A stretch of 64,000 bases of DNA from JACVRW01 sp963746825 (GTDB lineage: Bacteria > Actinomycetota > Thermoleophilia > Solirubrobacterales > Thermoleophilaceae). Both the position numbers and the translations under genes were made by a program. The notes beneath the pieces were generated by a model. It was not told the origin of the DNA. It saw only the letters and a list, made by a program, of their open reading frames with translations, and did not search any database. The DNA lies in assembly GCA_963746825.1 (NCBI GenBank), contig CAVVCU010000010.1, positions 124,001-188,000 on the forward strand, in the 5' to 3' direction. Shown here one piece after another: positions 26,141 to 34,947 of the stretch (positions are counted from its first letter, which is position 1; every line of letters starts with the position of its first letter).

Positions 26141-26389
26141 CGGTGCGAGACGCGCGTCGGCGGGCTCGGCGTTTAACGGCAGCAGCCACGGTCAGGTGGG
26201 CGGCCGCCCGGCAGCCTCCAGCGCCCCGATGGGCCGAAGTGGTCGATTTGCCCCCTAGGCGGGGGTAAATCGACCACTGTGGCCCTAAACCGCGTTACAG
26301 CAACGCGACAAAGCCAACAACCCGGCTACGTCCACCCGTCAATGCTGCCGTTCAGGACGCTCCGCCCCGGCGCTCGGCGGCTCGCACCG
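26141..26389 (+). repeat. Structured intergenic repeat element, copy A
   Basis: About 249 bp in the gap between convergent genes. Nested inverted repeats are visible: CGGTGCGAG (26141-26149) with CTCGCACCG (26381-26389); AACGGCAGCA (26175-26184) with TGCTGCCGTT (26343-26352); a long hairpin at 26231-26285 whose arms AGTGGTCGATTT/AAATCGACCACT and CCCCC/GGGGG pair perfectly; and CGCGTTACAGCAACGCG (26291-26307), a 6-bp stem with 5-nt loop. The last motif and its flanks recur at 39066 and 55160. It may be a structured RNA, a terminator-like 3' element or a non-autonomous mobile repeat; no transposase is nearby. Confidence 0.75.
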
Positions 26390-26401
26390 GGCAGGCCCCA
26401 G

Positions 26402-27388
26402 CTAGCGCCGCTTCGGCCCCGACGGCACCAGCAGCGCCGCGCCCATCGCTCCGCCCAGGTCGCCCAGCGCGGCCAGCGCCACCACGGGCGGGTTGTCGTC
26501 AACGAACAGGTGGGGCTTCATCGCCTCGCGTATGCGGGCCACGTAGGGCTCGCCCAGGCGGGTCCCTAGGCCGCCGCCGATCACCACCGACGACACGTCG
26601 AGCAGGTTGACCGCCGAGGCGATGCCCGCGCCGAGCGCCTCGATGGCGCGATCGATCAGCTCGATGGCCATCGGATCGTCGTGGTCGAGGGCGCGCGCCC
26701 AGATTCCGGACTGGAGCCTCGTGCGCTCGCGCTTCTCCATGATCTTGAACAGGTCGGTCTTGTGCCCGCGCTTGTGCAGGTGGCGGGCGCGCAGCTCCAT
26801 CGCGCCGCGTCCGGCGTAGGCCTCCAGACAGCCGAACCGCCCGCAGGTGCACTTGGCGCCGCCCACCTTCACCACGATGTGCCCGAGCTCGCCCGCCGCC
26901 CCGCGGCCCTCCCATTTCTGGCCGTTGAGGACCAGCCCGCCGCCCACGCCCGTTCCCCACCAGACGCCCAACAGCGACTTCGCGCTCTGCGCGGCGCCGA
27001 GCACGTACTCGGCGTGCACGCCCACGGTCACGTCGTTGTCGATGTAGGCCGGTGTCCCGGCCAGGCGCTTGAGTCCCGCGGCCATGCGGATCGGCGCGCC
27101 CCCACCGGGCAGGTTGCGCGCGCCGGTCACCACGCCGCGCCGGGCGTCAATCGCGCCCGGGGAGCCGACGCCCACGCCGGCGAGATGGCGGGTCTCGACG
27201 CCCGCCTCGGAGCAGACCTCCGCCAGCGAGGCTGCCAGTGCCGCGATCACTCCCTTGCCGCCGCCGCGGGCGGGAGTGGGCCGCTTGGCCTCGGCCACCA
27301 CCTGGCGCCGCCCGTCGAGAAGAACGGCCTGGATCTTGGTGCCGCCGAGGTCGAGGCCGCCCACGAGGCGGCGGCGGGAGGGGCTCAT
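26402..27388 (-). CDS. ROK-family sugar kinase (glucokinase-like)
   Basis: A 328-residue cytoplasmic kinase, probably for glucose. GGLDLGGTKIQAVLLDG is the phosphate-1 loop, GVWWGTGVGGGLVLNG phosphate-2, and ELGHIVVKVGGAKCTCG with RFGCLEAYAG is the ROK zinc motif (CxCGxxGCxE). No N-terminal HTH domain, so an enzyme rather than a ROK repressor. Start ATG at 27388. It is divergent from the ArsR gene. A more distant ROK paralogue opens the pentose phosphate operon at 29234. Confidence 0.87.
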   Translation of the reverse strand: MSPSRRRLVGGLDLGGTKIQAVLLDGRRQVVAEAKRPTPARGGGKGVIAALAASLAEVCSEAGVETRHLAGVGVGSPGAIDARRGVVTGARNLPGGGAPIRMAAGLKRLAGTPAYIDNDVTVGVHAEYVLGAAQSAKSLLGVWWGTGVGGGLVLNGQKWEGRGAAGELGHIVVKVGGAKCTCGRFGCLEAYAGRGAMELRARHLHKRGHKTDLFKIMEKRERTRLQSGIWARALDHDDPMAIELIDRAIEALGAGIASAVNLLDVSSVVIGGGLGTRLGEPYVARIREAMKPHLFVDDNPPVVALAALGDLGGAMGAALLVPSGPKRR

Positions 27389-27412
27389 GAGCGGTGATTG
27401 TGCCCTAGCGGC

Positions 27413-27441
27413 TTGACGCTCGGCTTTGGTAAGCCTATACT
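27413..27441 (+). promoter_or_regulatory. Consensus sigma-70 type promoter of the ArsR gene
   Basis: TTGACG (27413-27418) and TATACT (27436-27441) are separated by exactly 17 nt. The expected transcription start (about 27448) almost coincides with the GTG at 27450, so the transcript is probably leaderless. Confidence 0.72.
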
Positions 27442-27444
27442 TAC
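27429..27444. promoter_or_regulatory. Palindromic operator over the -10 box
   Basis: GTAAG and CTTAC flank a 6-nt centre that contains the start of the -10 box. A dimeric ArsR-type repressor bound here would block its own promoter; autoregulation is inferred. Confidence 0.55.
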
Positions 27445-27449
27445 GGTTA

Positions 27450-27767
27450 GTGACTACTTACCAGAACGGATTCCAGGCGCTCGCGGATCCCACCCGAAGG
27501 ACGATCTTCGAGCGCCTGGGCCGCGGCCCCATGGCCGTGGGGGAGCTCGCACAGGAGCTGCCGGTAAGCCGCCCCGCGGTGTCCCAGCACCTGCGCGTGC
27601 TCAAGGACGCCGGTCTCGTGAGCGACCGTCGCGATGGGGCCCGCCGCCTCTACGCGGTCGAGCTCGGCGGCGTGGAGGCGATGCGGAGCTACCTCGATGC
27701 GTTCTGGGCCGATGCGCTCGCCGCGTTCAAGCTCGCGGCCGAGCGGAAGGGAGCAACACATGAGTGA
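27450..27767 (+). CDS. ArsR-family winged-helix regulator
   Basis: A 105-residue DNA-binding protein: FQALADPTRRTIFERLGRGP, then the recognition region LPVSRPAVSQHLRVLKDAGL and the wing SDRRDGARRLYAV. No metal-binding Cys motif is seen, which fits the non-metal subgroup that regulates SRPBCC-domain genes. GTG at 27450 was preferred over the upstream frame because it sits at the predicted transcription start. Its end overlaps the SRPBCC gene by 8 nt, so the two form an autoregulated unit. Confidence 0.86.
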   Translation: MTTYQNGFQALADPTRRTIFERLGRGPMAVGELAQELPVSRPAVSQHLRVLKDAGLVSDRRDGARRLYAVELGGVEAMRSYLDAFWADALAAFKLAAERKGATHE

Positions 27768-28239
27768 TCAGGAGACCCTCGATGCCGTGCGCCAGTCGGT
27801 GACCGTGCCCCTGTCCCATGAGCGAGCCTTCGAGCTCTTCGTCGAGCAGTTCGGCTCCTGGTGGCCGCTCGCGGACTACCACATCGGCGAGCGCCCGGCG
27901 CGCGAGGCGATCATCGAGCCCCGCGAGGGCGGGCGCTGGTACGAGCGCGACGAGTCGGGCGCCGAGTGCGAATGGGGGCGAGTGCTCAACGTCGAGAGGC
28001 CCAGGCGGATCCTGCTCGCCTGGCACCTGTCGCCTCGGTGGGAGTTCGATCCCGATCCGGCGCGGGCCACCGAGGTCGAGGTGACCTTCGAAGGCCAGGG
28101 CGAGCAGAGCACGATCGTCACGCTCGAGCACCGGGGCTTCGAGGTCCACGCCGAGGCGGGCCCCGAGATGCGCGAGTCGGTGGCGGGCGAAGGGGGCTGG
28201 CCGATGCTGCTCGGCCGCTACGCCGCCAAGGCGGTGTAA
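27760..28239 (+). CDS. SRPBCC/AHSA1-domain protein
   Basis: A 159-residue START-like fold protein with a hydrophobic ligand pocket: VTVPLSHERAFELFVEQFGS, REAIIEPREGGRWYERDESG and ILLAWHLSPRWEF are typical of the AHSA1 branch. The pairing with an ArsR regulator is very common in actinobacteria; ligand and function are unknown. AAGGGAG lies upstream of the ATG at 27760. Overlaps the regulator gene. Confidence 0.85.
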   Translation: MSDQETLDAVRQSVTVPLSHERAFELFVEQFGSWWPLADYHIGERPAREAIIEPREGGRWYERDESGAECEWGRVLNVERPRRILLAWHLSPRWEFDPDPARATEVEVTFEGQGEQSTIVTLEHRGFEVHAEAGPEMRESVAGEGGWPMLLGRYAAKAV

Positions 28240-28269
28240 CGGCGCGACAATCGCGGGGACAAGGGGGTC

Positions 28270-28773
28270 ATGGACCTCCTGCCCGGCCGGCGCTTCCCCG
28301 ACCTCGACCTCCCCGACCACACCGGCCGCCCGCGGACTCTGTTGGAGATCGCGGGCGGCGACCCGCTCGCCCTGATCACCTCGCGCGGCTGGTGGTGTCC
28401 CAAGGAGCAGCGCTACATGCGCGAGCTCGTCCGTCTACAGGACGAGTTCGAGGTGGCCTACACGCGCATCGCCGTGGTCTCGGTCGACCCGCCCGAGGTG
28501 CAGTCCGCGTTTCGTGCCGGGCTCGGCGCCCGATTCACCTTCCTCTCTGACGCCGAGCGCCTCTGGCTGCCCCGGCTCGGGCTGCTGGAGACCACGGACA
28601 CCACCCACAACCCCTACCTGCCGGCCAACTTCACCCTCTTCCCCGACCTCACGATCCACAGGGCCTACGACGGCTACTGGTTCTGGGGCCGAGCCACCAT
28701 GGAGGAGCTGCGCCAGGACATGAGGGCGATCAGCCGGGAGACCCGCGAGCAGTGGGACGCGCCGGCGCAGTGA
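28270..28773 (+). CDS. Peroxiredoxin-like (AhpC/TSA redoxin) protein
   Basis: A 167-residue thioredoxin-fold protein: LPGRRFPDLDLPDHTGRPRT at the N-terminus and ITSRGWWCPKEQRYMRELVR around a single Cys (about residue 43), the likely peroxidatic residue. No second Cys exists, so it would be a 1-Cys enzyme needing an external reductant. WWCP departs from the usual TxxC peroxiredoxin motif, so a non-peroxidase role is possible. It follows the SRPBCC gene by 30 bp. Confidence 0.75.
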   Translation: MDLLPGRRFPDLDLPDHTGRPRTLLEIAGGDPLALITSRGWWCPKEQRYMRELVRLQDEFEVAYTRIAVVSVDPPEVQSAFRAGLGARFTFLSDAERLWLPRLGLLETTDTTHNPYLPANFTLFPDLTIHRAYDGYWFWGRATMEELRQDMRAISRETREQWDAPAQ

Positions 28774-28907
28774 ACGTCGCGTTCGACGGCCGGCGGCTGA
28801 GCGTGGGTCCCCGGGCCGAGGGACGCCGCCTGGACATCGACCCGCGCTGCCTGCAGGGCGACCCGGTCGAGCGCGCCTACGCTCACGTGTGTGCCCTACC
28901 CCGGTGA
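28770..28907 (+). CDS. Possible 45-residue ORF bridging two genes
   Basis: GTG at 28770 overlaps the redoxin stop by 3 nt (GTGA) and the frame runs 45 codons to 28907, overlapping the next gene by 17 nt. The product begins VNVAFDGRRLSVGPRAEGRR. The coupling-style overlaps support translation, but no family is recognised and it may be chance. Confidence 0.25.
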   Translation: MNVAFDGRRLSVGPRAEGRRLDIDPRCLQGDPVERAYAHVCALPR

Positions 28908-29208
28908 GGACGCGGTTCTGCGCTTCGACGAGCCCGAGGTGCAGCAGGCCCGTCGCGACGCCCTCGCGTATTGGATCCCGCTGCTGGGCGACGACCTGGT
29001 GTGCCTCAGCACCTTCGCAATCGACGCGAGTCTCTGCGCCGGAGCGGTGACGGTGGCGCGCAGCGCCGAGCGCTTCGGAGAAGACCCGTTCGCGCGGCTC
29101 TTCCCGGGTACGGTTGCCGAGGCCGGCTTCTTCTGCGAGGTGCCTGCGCCGGCGGGTCCGGTGATCGAGCGCTACGCGGGCATGCCCTGGCCGGGTGGTT
29201 GCTTCTGA
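28891..29208 (+). CDS. Hypothetical protein, 105 residues
   Basis: Not recognised. GTG start at 28891. The product is acidic and soluble, with LRFDEPEVQQARRDALAYWI and CLSTFAIDASLCAGAVTVAR and four Cys in all. No signal peptide. It ends 25 bp before the ROK/transketolase operon. Confidence 0.5.
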   Translation: MPYPGEDAVLRFDEPEVQQARRDALAYWIPLLGDDLVCLSTFAIDASLCAGAVTVARSAERFGEDPFARLFPGTVAEAGFFCEVPAPAGPVIERYAGMPWPGGCF

Positions 29209-29233
29209 GGTTCTCCGGAGATAGGAATGCGCT

Positions 29234-30226
29234 GTGGTGCTAGGTGTCGACGTGGGTGGGACGAAGATCGCCGTCGCGGGCGTGACCGGCGTGCGCGCCG
29301 TTCACGGGGTCGAGCACCCGACGATGCTCGAGTCGACTGACGCCCTGCTCGACGGCCTGGAGGCCACGGTGCGGCGGGTGGTCGAGCAGACCGGCGAGCC
29401 CGAGGCGATCGGCGTGGGCGTGCCCTCGCAGATCGACTACGGCACGGGCACGGTCGAGACCAGCGTGAACATTCCGCTAACCGGGGTTCCGCTGCGCGAG
29501 GAGCTGGGCAACCGCTTCGGAGTGCCCGTGTTCGTCGACAACGACGCCAACTGCGCCGCGCTGGCCGAGGCCCACATCCTGGGTGAGAACGACCTCGTGA
29601 TGCTCACGCTGGGCACAGGCGTGGGCGGCGGCGTGGTCACCCGCGGCCTGACCTTCCGCGGGGCCAACGGCCTGGGGGCCGAGCTCGGGCACTTCACGAT
29701 CAACCCGGACGGGCCGCCCTGTCCCGGGACCTGTCCCAACCGCGGCTGCGTGGAGGCCTACTGCTCGGGCCAGGCGCTCGAGCGCGACGCCACCGAGCTG
29801 GCCCAGGACAAGCCGGGCAGCCGCCTCTCGGACTCGATCGGCGAGGACGGCAAGGTCAACGGCCGCGAGCTGGTCACGGCGGCCGAGGAGGGCGATCCCG
29901 ACGCGACGCTGGTGTTCGACAACTTCGCTCGCATGCTCGGCGTGGCGATCGCCGGCTACGTGAACGTGTTCGAGCCCGATCGCATCACCATCGGCGGCGG
30001 GCTCTCACGCGCGAGCCACCTCTTCCTCGAGCGCGCCGAGCGCGAGGCCGGCTCGCGGGCGCTGCCCGCGCTCTACCGGCGCGTGACGATCGCGCTCGCC
30101 GAGAGCGGCGCGGACGCCGGCGTGATCGGCGCGGGCATCCTCGCCGCGCAGGAGATAAAGGGCGTTACGACCTCACTGCGCGATACTGCCATCGGGCATC
30201 CCATGACGACTGAAGGACGCGTATGA
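29234..30226 (+). CDS. ROK-family glucokinase opening the pentose phosphate operon
   Basis: A 330-residue kinase: VLGVDVGGTKIAVAGVTG (phosphate-1), MLTLGTGVGGGVVTRG (phosphate-2) and AELGHFTI followed by CPGTCPNRGCVEAYCSG (zinc and catalytic region). It should make glucose-6-phosphate, the substrate of the G6PDH encoded downstream. Start GTG at 29234. Its stop overlaps transketolase by 4 nt (ATGA), so the operon begins here or with the small upstream genes. Confidence 0.87.
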   Translation: MVLGVDVGGTKIAVAGVTGVRAVHGVEHPTMLESTDALLDGLEATVRRVVEQTGEPEAIGVGVPSQIDYGTGTVETSVNIPLTGVPLREELGNRFGVPVFVDNDANCAALAEAHILGENDLVMLTLGTGVGGGVVTRGLTFRGANGLGAELGHFTINPDGPPCPGTCPNRGCVEAYCSGQALERDATELAQDKPGSRLSDSIGEDGKVNGRELVTAAEEGDPDATLVFDNFARMLGVAIAGYVNVFEPDRITIGGGLSRASHLFLERAEREAGSRALPALYRRVTIALAESGADAGVIGAGILAAQEIKGVTTSLRDTAIGHPMTTEGRV

Positions 30227-32244
30227 CGACCAGTTCCGCTCAGCTCGACGAGCTCTGCATCAACACCATCCGCACGCTGTCGATGGACGCGGTGCAAAAG
30301 GCCAACTCGGGTCACCCGGGAACGGCCATGGCGCTCGCCCCGCTGGCCTACGTCCTCTACACGCGGGTCATGCGCCACAACCCGCAGAACCCCGATTGGG
30401 CCGACCGCGACCGCTTCGTGCTGTCGGCCGGCCACGCGTCGATGCTGCTCTACTCGATGCTCTACCTCACGGGCTACCCGCTGACGCTCGAGGACATCAA
30501 GAACTTCCGCCAGGTGGGCTCGCCCACCGCCGGCCACCCCGAGCGCAAGTACTCGCCGGGGATCGAGGCCACCACCGGCCCGCTGGGGCAGGGCATCTCC
30601 ATGTCGGTCGGCCTGGCGCTGGGCGAGCGGATGCTGGGCGCGCGCTTCAACCGCGGCGAGCACCCGATCGTGAATCACCACACCTTCACGATCGCCAGCG
30701 ACGGCGACATCCAGGAGGGCGTGGCCTCGGAGGCCTGCTCGCTGGCGGGGCACCTCGGCCTCGGCAGCCTGATCGCCTTCTACGACGCCAACAACATCCA
30801 GCTGGCCAGCGAGGTCCCCGTGGTGATGACCGAGGACGTGGGCAAGCGCTTCGAGGCCTATCAGTGGCACGTGACCGACGTGGGCGAGGACCTGTCGGTC
30901 GAGAACCTCGAGCGGGCCACGCGCGAGGCCATGGAGGTCCAGGACCGCCCCTCGCTGGTGATCGTGCGCTCGCACATCGGCATCGGCAGCCCGCTGCAGG
31001 ACACCTCCAAGGCCCACGGCTCCCCGCTGGGCGAGGACAACGTGCGTGAGACCAAGGAGAACTACGGCTGGGACCCCGACGCCCAGTTCCTCGTGCCCGA
31101 TGACGCGCTCGAGCACTTCCGGGGCTGCTGTGAGCGCGGTGCGGAGCTCGAGGAGGCGTGGAAGGGCACCTTCTCCGCCTATCGCGAGGCCGAGCCCGAG
31201 CTGGCCAAGGACTTCGAGGACATGCTCGAGGGCCGCATGCCCGAAGGCTTCGACGCCGATCCGCCCCGCTTCGAGGCGGGCGACAAGATGGCCACGCGCA
31301 AGGCCTCCGGCGCGGCCGTCCAGTGGGCGGCGGCACGGGTCCCGCACCTGGTGGGGGGCGCGGCCGACCTGGCGAGCTCGACCAACACCGACATCGACGA
31401 CGCCGGCGACGTCCAGCGCGACCAGTTCGACGGACGCAACCTGCGCTTCGGCGTGCGCGAGCACGGCATGGGCGCCGTGGTCAACGGCCTCACGCTGCAC
31501 GGCTTTCGCGGCTACGGCAGCACGTTCCTGATCTTCTCCGACTACATGAAGGGCGCGGTCCGCCTGTCGGCGCTCCAGAAGCTGCCTTCGATCTGGGTCT
31601 ACACACACGACTCGATCGGCCTCGGCGAGGACGGCCCGACCCACCAGCCGATCGAGCAGCTGGCCGGTCTGCGCGCCACGCCGCGCCTGAACGTGATCCG
31701 CCCGGCCGACGCCAACGAGACCGTGCTGGGCTGGCGCTTCGCCCTGCGCCAGACCGAGGCGCCCACCGCGTTCGCGCTGTCGCGCCAGGACCTGCCGATC
31801 CTCGACCCCGACATGGTGCCCGACGACGCGATCGAGCGCGGCGCCTACGTGCTGCGCGACGCCGCGAACGGCGGCGACCCCGACCTGATCCTGATCGCCA
31901 CCGGCTCGGAGGTCTCGCTGGCCATGGAGGCGGCGAACCTGCTGGACGACGACTTGGCCGTGCGCGTGGTGTCGATGCCCTGCATGGACACCTTCGAGCA
32001 CGCCGACGAGAGCTACCGCGACGAGGTGCTGCCGCCGTCGTGCCGGGCCCGGGTGGCCGTGGAGGCCGCCAGCCCGATGGGCTGGTATCGCTGGGTGGGC
32101 TCCGACGGGGCCTTCATCGGCATGGAGACGTTCGGCGAGTCCGGGCCCTACCAGGACGTCTACGAGCACTTCGGCATCACGGCCGAGAAGATCGCCGAGG
32201 CCGGGCGCTCGGTAACCGAGCAAGCCGCCGCGGCGCGGCGCTAA
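30223..32244 (+). CDS. tkt: Transketolase
   Basis: A 673-residue thiamine diphosphate enzyme transferring two-carbon units between sugar phosphates (non-oxidative pentose phosphate pathway). The N-terminal domain has QKANSGHPGTAMALAPLAYV and the ThDP-Mg motif region IASDGDIQEGVASEACSLAG; the central domain has RFGVREHGMGAVVNGLTLHG with the catalytic Glu. YTHDSIGLGEDGPTHQPIEQ is strongly conserved. Full length. It is followed 10 bp later by transaldolase. Confidence 0.97.
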   Translation: MTTSSAQLDELCINTIRTLSMDAVQKANSGHPGTAMALAPLAYVLYTRVMRHNPQNPDWADRDRFVLSAGHASMLLYSMLYLTGYPLTLEDIKNFRQVGSPTAGHPERKYSPGIEATTGPLGQGISMSVGLALGERMLGARFNRGEHPIVNHHTFTIASDGDIQEGVASEACSLAGHLGLGSLIAFYDANNIQLASEVPVVMTEDVGKRFEAYQWHVTDVGEDLSVENLERATREAMEVQDRPSLVIVRSHIGIGSPLQDTSKAHGSPLGEDNVRETKENYGWDPDAQFLVPDDALEHFRGCCERGAELEEAWKGTFSAYREAEPELAKDFEDMLEGRMPEGFDADPPRFEAGDKMATRKASGAAVQWAAARVPHLVGGAADLASSTNTDIDDAGDVQRDQFDGRNLRFGVREHGMGAVVNGLTLHGFRGYGSTFLIFSDYMKGAVRLSALQKLPSIWVYTHDSIGLGEDGPTHQPIEQLAGLRATPRLNVIRPADANETVLGWRFALRQTEAPTAFALSRQDLPILDPDMVPDDAIERGAYVLRDAANGGDPDLILIATGSEVSLAMEAANLLDDDLAVRVVSMPCMDTFEHADESYRDEVLPPSCRARVAVEAASPMGWYRWVGSDGAFIGMETFGESGPYQDVYEHFGITAEKIAEAGRSVTEQAAAARR

Positions 32245-32254
32245 GGAGACAGAG

Positions 32255-34947
32255 ATGAGCATCGGAGCACAGGTCAACGAGCGCTTGGCGGCGCTGACCG
32301 AGGCGGGCGTGAGCGTCTGGCTCGACCAGATCCGGCGCACGCTCATCACCGAGGGCGAGCTGCAGCGGCTCGTGGACGAGTACTCGCTGCGCGGGGTCAC
32401 CTCCAACCCGGCGATCTTCGAGAAGGCGATCCTGGGATCCGACGACTACGACGACGACCTGCGCGAGCTGTCGGCCGAGGACCTCACCGCGCCGGAGATC
32501 TTCGAGCGCCTCGCCATCAAGGACGTTCAGCTGGCGGCCGACGTGCTGCGTGGCGGTTTGGGATGAGGCCGACGGAGCCGACGGCTTCGTCTCCTTCGAG
32601 GTCGAGCCCTCGAAGGCCCGCGACACCGACGGCACACTCGCCCAGGCGCGCGACTACTGGAAGCCGCGTCGACCGCCCGAACCTGATGATCAAGATCCCG
32701 GGGACCGAGGAGGGCCTGCCGGCAATCGAGGAGGCCATCTACGACGGCATCAACGTCAACGTGACCCTGCTCTTCAAGGTCGAGTCCTACGACGCGGTGA
32801 CCGAGCGCTACATCCGCGGGATGGAGCGCCGCCTGGACGAGGGAAAGTCGATGGACGTGCATTCGGTGGCGAGCTTCTTCGTCTCGCGCGTGGACACCGA
32901 GGTGGACAAGCGCCTGGAGAAGCTGGGCCGCACCGATCTCCAGGGCAAGGCCGGCCTGGCCAACGCCCGCGAGGCCTACATGCACTTCAAAGAGATCTTC
33001 GAGGGCGAGCGCTTCGCGCGGCTGCGTGAGGCGGGCTGTCCGGTCCAGCGCCCGCTCTGGGCCTCCACCGGCGTCAAGGATCCCAAGTACCCGGACACGA
33101 TGTACGTGGACGGGCTGGTGGCGCCGCACACCGTCAACACGATGCCGATGGCCACGCTCAACGCGGCCGCCGAGCACTCCGAGCTCCAAGGCGCCACCGC
33201 GGACCAGGACCCGGCGGACGAGCTCAAGGAGCTGGCCGACGCAGGCATCGACATGAACGACGTGACCGACACCCTGCTCACCGAGGGCATCGACAAGTTC
33301 GTCGAGCCCTTCGATGAGCTGATCCGCGGCGTGGAGTCGGCCCGCGAGGCGGCCGTGACCAAGCGCCCGGAGACGATCGCCTCCTCCATTCCGGACGAGC
33401 TCGAGCCGGGCATCATCGAGCAGGTCGAGCGCGCTCAGAAGGAAGAGGTCGTCAAGCGCATCTGGCGCAAGGACGCCACGCTGTGGGCGCCCGAGGGCAC
33501 TCCGGAGATCGCCAATCGCCTGGGCTGGCTGACCATCTCCGACGCCCTGCTCGACCAGGCCGACGGCCTGGAGGCCTTCGCGGCGGAGTGTCGCTCCGAC
33601 GGGCTCGAGTACGCGGTGCTGCTCGGCATGGGGGGCTCGAGCCTCGGCCCGGAGGTGATCCGGCGCTCGTTCGGCGACTCGGCAGACGGCATGACCCTGC
33701 ACGTGCTGGACTCGACCGACGCCGACGAGATCGCCGCGGTCGAGCAGGCCGTCGATCTCGACAAGACGCTGTTCATCGTGTCCTCGAAGTCGGGCGGCAC
33801 CGTCGAGACGCTGTCGCACATGCGCCACTTCTACGAGCTCTGCGGCGGTGACGGCAGCCGCTTCGTGGCCGTAACCGATCCCGGCAGCCCGCTGGTCGAG
33901 GAGGCGCAGAGCCGCGGCTTTCGCAAGGTCTTCGAGAACGATCCCAACATCGGTGGCCGCTACTCGGTGCTGTCGCACTTCGGGATGGTGCCGGCCGTGC
34001 TCGCCGGGGTGGACATCAAGGCGCTCCTTCACGGCGCGCAGGTGGCCGAACAGCACTGCCAGAGCGCGCACGCCGTGGAGGCGAACTCCGGGCTGTGGCT
34101 GGGCCTCGCCATCGGGTCGCTGGCCCGCCAGGGACACGACAAGGCGACGTTCGTGGTCGACGGCGAGATCGACTCCTTCGGCCTGTGGGTCGAGCAGCTG
34201 ATCGCCGAGTCCACGGGCAAGCAGGGCCGCGGGATCCTGCCCGTCGCCGACGAGCCTCTGGGCGCGCCCGAGGACTACGGCGACGACCGCCTGTTCATCC
34301 ACCTCAGCGACGAGGAAAATCCGGACGAGGAGCACGCCGACAAGGTCGAGGCGCTCGCGCGCGCCGGACACCCGACCATCACGCTGGCGGCGAAGGGGCC
34401 GAATGACCTTGGCCGTGTGTTCTTCTTCGCCGAGTTCGCAGTGGCGGTGGCGGGCTGGGTGCTCGACATCAACCCCTTCGACCAGCCCAATGTGCAGGAG
34501 GCCAAGGACGCCACGAACCGGATCCTCTCCGAGGGGATGCCTGAGCTCGAGGCCGGCGATTTCCGCGAGGTGCTGGAGGCCTCGCCGCCGCAGTACGTCG
34601 CCCTCACGGGCTTCATGGCGCCGTCGGACGAGGTGGACGCGGCGGTGGCGGGCCTGCGCACCAGGATCCGCGAGAAGACCAGGTGCACCACCACATTCGG
34701 CTACGGCCCCCGCTACCTGCACTCCACGGGGCAGTACCACAAGGGCGGCCCGCCCAACGGCGTGTTCGTGCAGCTCTACCACCGCGCGGCGAAGGACGTG
34801 GAGATCCCGGACGCGGGTTACGGCTTCGAGCACCTCAAGCTGGCGCAGGCCTTGGGCGACGCCCAGACGCTGCGCGAGCACGGGTTGACGGTGGTGCGGG
34901 TCGAGCTCGAGGGCGAGCCTGCGCAAGCGATAGAGAGGATCCTCTGA
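32255..34947 (+). CDS. tal-pgi: Bifunctional transaldolase/glucose-6-phosphate isomerase, two frameshifts near the N-terminus
   Basis: A fusion of about 897 residues. The first 370 are transaldolase: GVTSNPAIFEKAILGSDDYD, then LMIKIPGTEEGLPAIEEAIY with the Schiff-base Lys, and WASTGVKDP. The rest is phosphoglucose isomerase: LLGMGGSSLGPEVIRRSFGD, VSSKSGGTVETLSHMRHFYE and YLHSTGQYHKGGPPNGVF. Such fusions are known in some bacteria. The frame changes twice: one base missing near 32545-32555 and one extra C near 32664. Outside those points the protein is intact, so assembly indels are likely. Start ATG at 32255 after GGAGA. Confidence 0.88.

Noticed and set aside
26141..26389. Cobalamin riboswitch, RNase P RNA or tmRNA as identity of the repeat element
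   Set aside because: None of the conserved boxes of those RNAs is present, and three diverged copies in 64 kb argue against a single-copy RNA.
26141..26389. Integron attC site or retron RNA as identity of the repeat element
   Set aside because: The inverted ends recall attC, but no integrase, reverse transcriptase or gene cassette array is nearby and the element is longer than typical attC.
30073..32406. A 777-codon open frame antisense to transketolase
   Set aside because: It is His/Val/Arg-rich shadow sequence produced by high GC codon use; the plus strand has an unmistakable transketolase.
32527..34926. A 799-codon open frame antisense to the tal-pgi fusion
   Set aside because: It is a compositional shadow with no recognisable domain; the plus strand carries the conserved enzyme.
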